64,000 nucleotides of DNA, from the NCBI RefSeq assembly GCF_000020585.3, contig NC_011138.3, forward strand, positions 2,520,322-2,584,321, in the 5' to 3' direction. Shown here one piece after another: positions 63,611-64,000 of the stretch. The position numbers were made by a program, and so were the translations under genes. Positions within the stretch are counted from its first letter, which is position 1; the number at the start of each line of letters is the position of its first letter. The notes beneath the pieces were generated by a model, which saw nothing but the letters and a program-made list of their open reading frames with translations, did no database searches and was not told where the DNA came from. The DNA comes from Alteromonas mediterranea DE (lineage in GTDB: Bacteria > Pseudomonadota > Gammaproteobacteria > Enterobacterales > Alteromonadaceae).

Positions 63611-64000
63611 TGCATTCTCTAGGTAGTTAACACGCCCTAATTATTATCCTAAGCCATAAAATGAAAAACGAATTTTAATCATCGTAGCGATAATAATTTT
63701 TGATGATTCACGCTTTGATTGGCTTAAAACTATGTTTATGCCTGTTAGCTGTACTATGGTGCACCGTAAGCGCGGAAGTTATAAAACCCTATAAAAATAA
63801 TTTTTATTGCTATTTTACAAGTAGTTAAAGCAATAACAGCGCCCCTTTCTCTTTGCCGAGCAACTGCTCAAAAAGCAAGCTACATTTTTATTTTTTTGTT
63901 ACTTTTTAAACCGTTAAAAATTTTTTATTGATAAGAGAAAAATCTTTTGTTTTATCTTCGTTTTTAATTGTCATAAAAGTGCGCTGAACAAAACATTACG
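63611..64000. other. AT-rich right edge with no gene
   Basis: 390 bases at the right edge with long A and T tracts and no convincing open frame. It probably contains the promoter of the small basic gene and perhaps of a gene outside the window. Confidence 0.4.

Overview
The window looks like a chromosomal segment of a marine gammaproteobacterium of the Alteromonas type. Pointers are the moderate GC content, two large TonB-dependent receptors, a periplasmic sensor joined to GGDEF-EAL domains, an alaA-yfbR pair, recC-recB-recD gene order, and many proteins that read like Alteromonadales families (YchJ, DUF2789, DUF2750, HdfR). This placement is inferred from gene content and protein style; no rRNA or tRNA gene is present to test it. 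No prophage, insertion sequence, CRISPR array or obvious genomic island was found.

Layout. 1-4246 (+): the 3' end of alaA, then yfbR, dgt and the periplasmic methionine sulfoxide reductase pair msrP-msrQ. 4271-6502: a YqaA-type membrane protein, a small SulA-like gene behind two LexA boxes, a YchJ-family protein and a decayed lipoprotein gene. 6649-10692 (-): an operon of histidine phosphatase, acyl-CoA dehydrogenase, APH-like kinase and quinone oxidoreductase, divergent from a TonB-dependent receptor (11027-13609). 13606-16103 (-): XdhC-family protein, FrnE-type DsbA protein and an SGNH esterase whose start is broken by an A8 tract. 16235-17611 (+): hemN behind an FNR site. 17598-22672 (-): one molybdenum operon, moaB-moaC-moaD-moaE-modA-modB-modC, with moeB divergent at 22797.

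23659-31622: an aspartoacylase-type deacylase, a YefM-YoeB toxin-antitoxin pair, a membrane protein plus secreted zinc protease, a class I aminotransferase and a saccharopine-dehydrogenase-like oxidoreductase. 31849-36106: a Tat-exported HisC-like aminotransferase, a small Rho_N-type protein, and mesX-mesD, a folate-independent methionine synthase system preceded by a MetR-type operator. 36817-42561: a second TonB-dependent receptor, a truncated hotdog protein, an RhtA-like exporter and two unrecognised proteins. 42602-52433 (-): the complete RecBCD operon. 53096-63610: dimeric dUTPase, long-chain acyl-CoA synthetase, a 1392-residue sensor/GGDEF/EAL protein, an RNase J-like nuclease, DUF2789, DUF2750, HdfR and a small very basic protein.

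Themes. Nucleotide-pool hygiene and DNA repair recur (yfbR, dgt, dUTPase, recBCD, LexA-controlled sulA-like). Molybdenum cofactor supply (moa/mod/moeB) sits with a molybdoenzyme (msrP) and an XdhC-type helper. Methionine is served by repair (msrPQ), synthesis (mesXD) and export (rhtA-like). The most promising loci are mesX-mesD with its operator and hairpin-rich spacer, the two-gene version of an ACAD10/11-type kinase-dehydrogenase system, the SGNH A8 frameshift, and the low-complexity insert in ModA.
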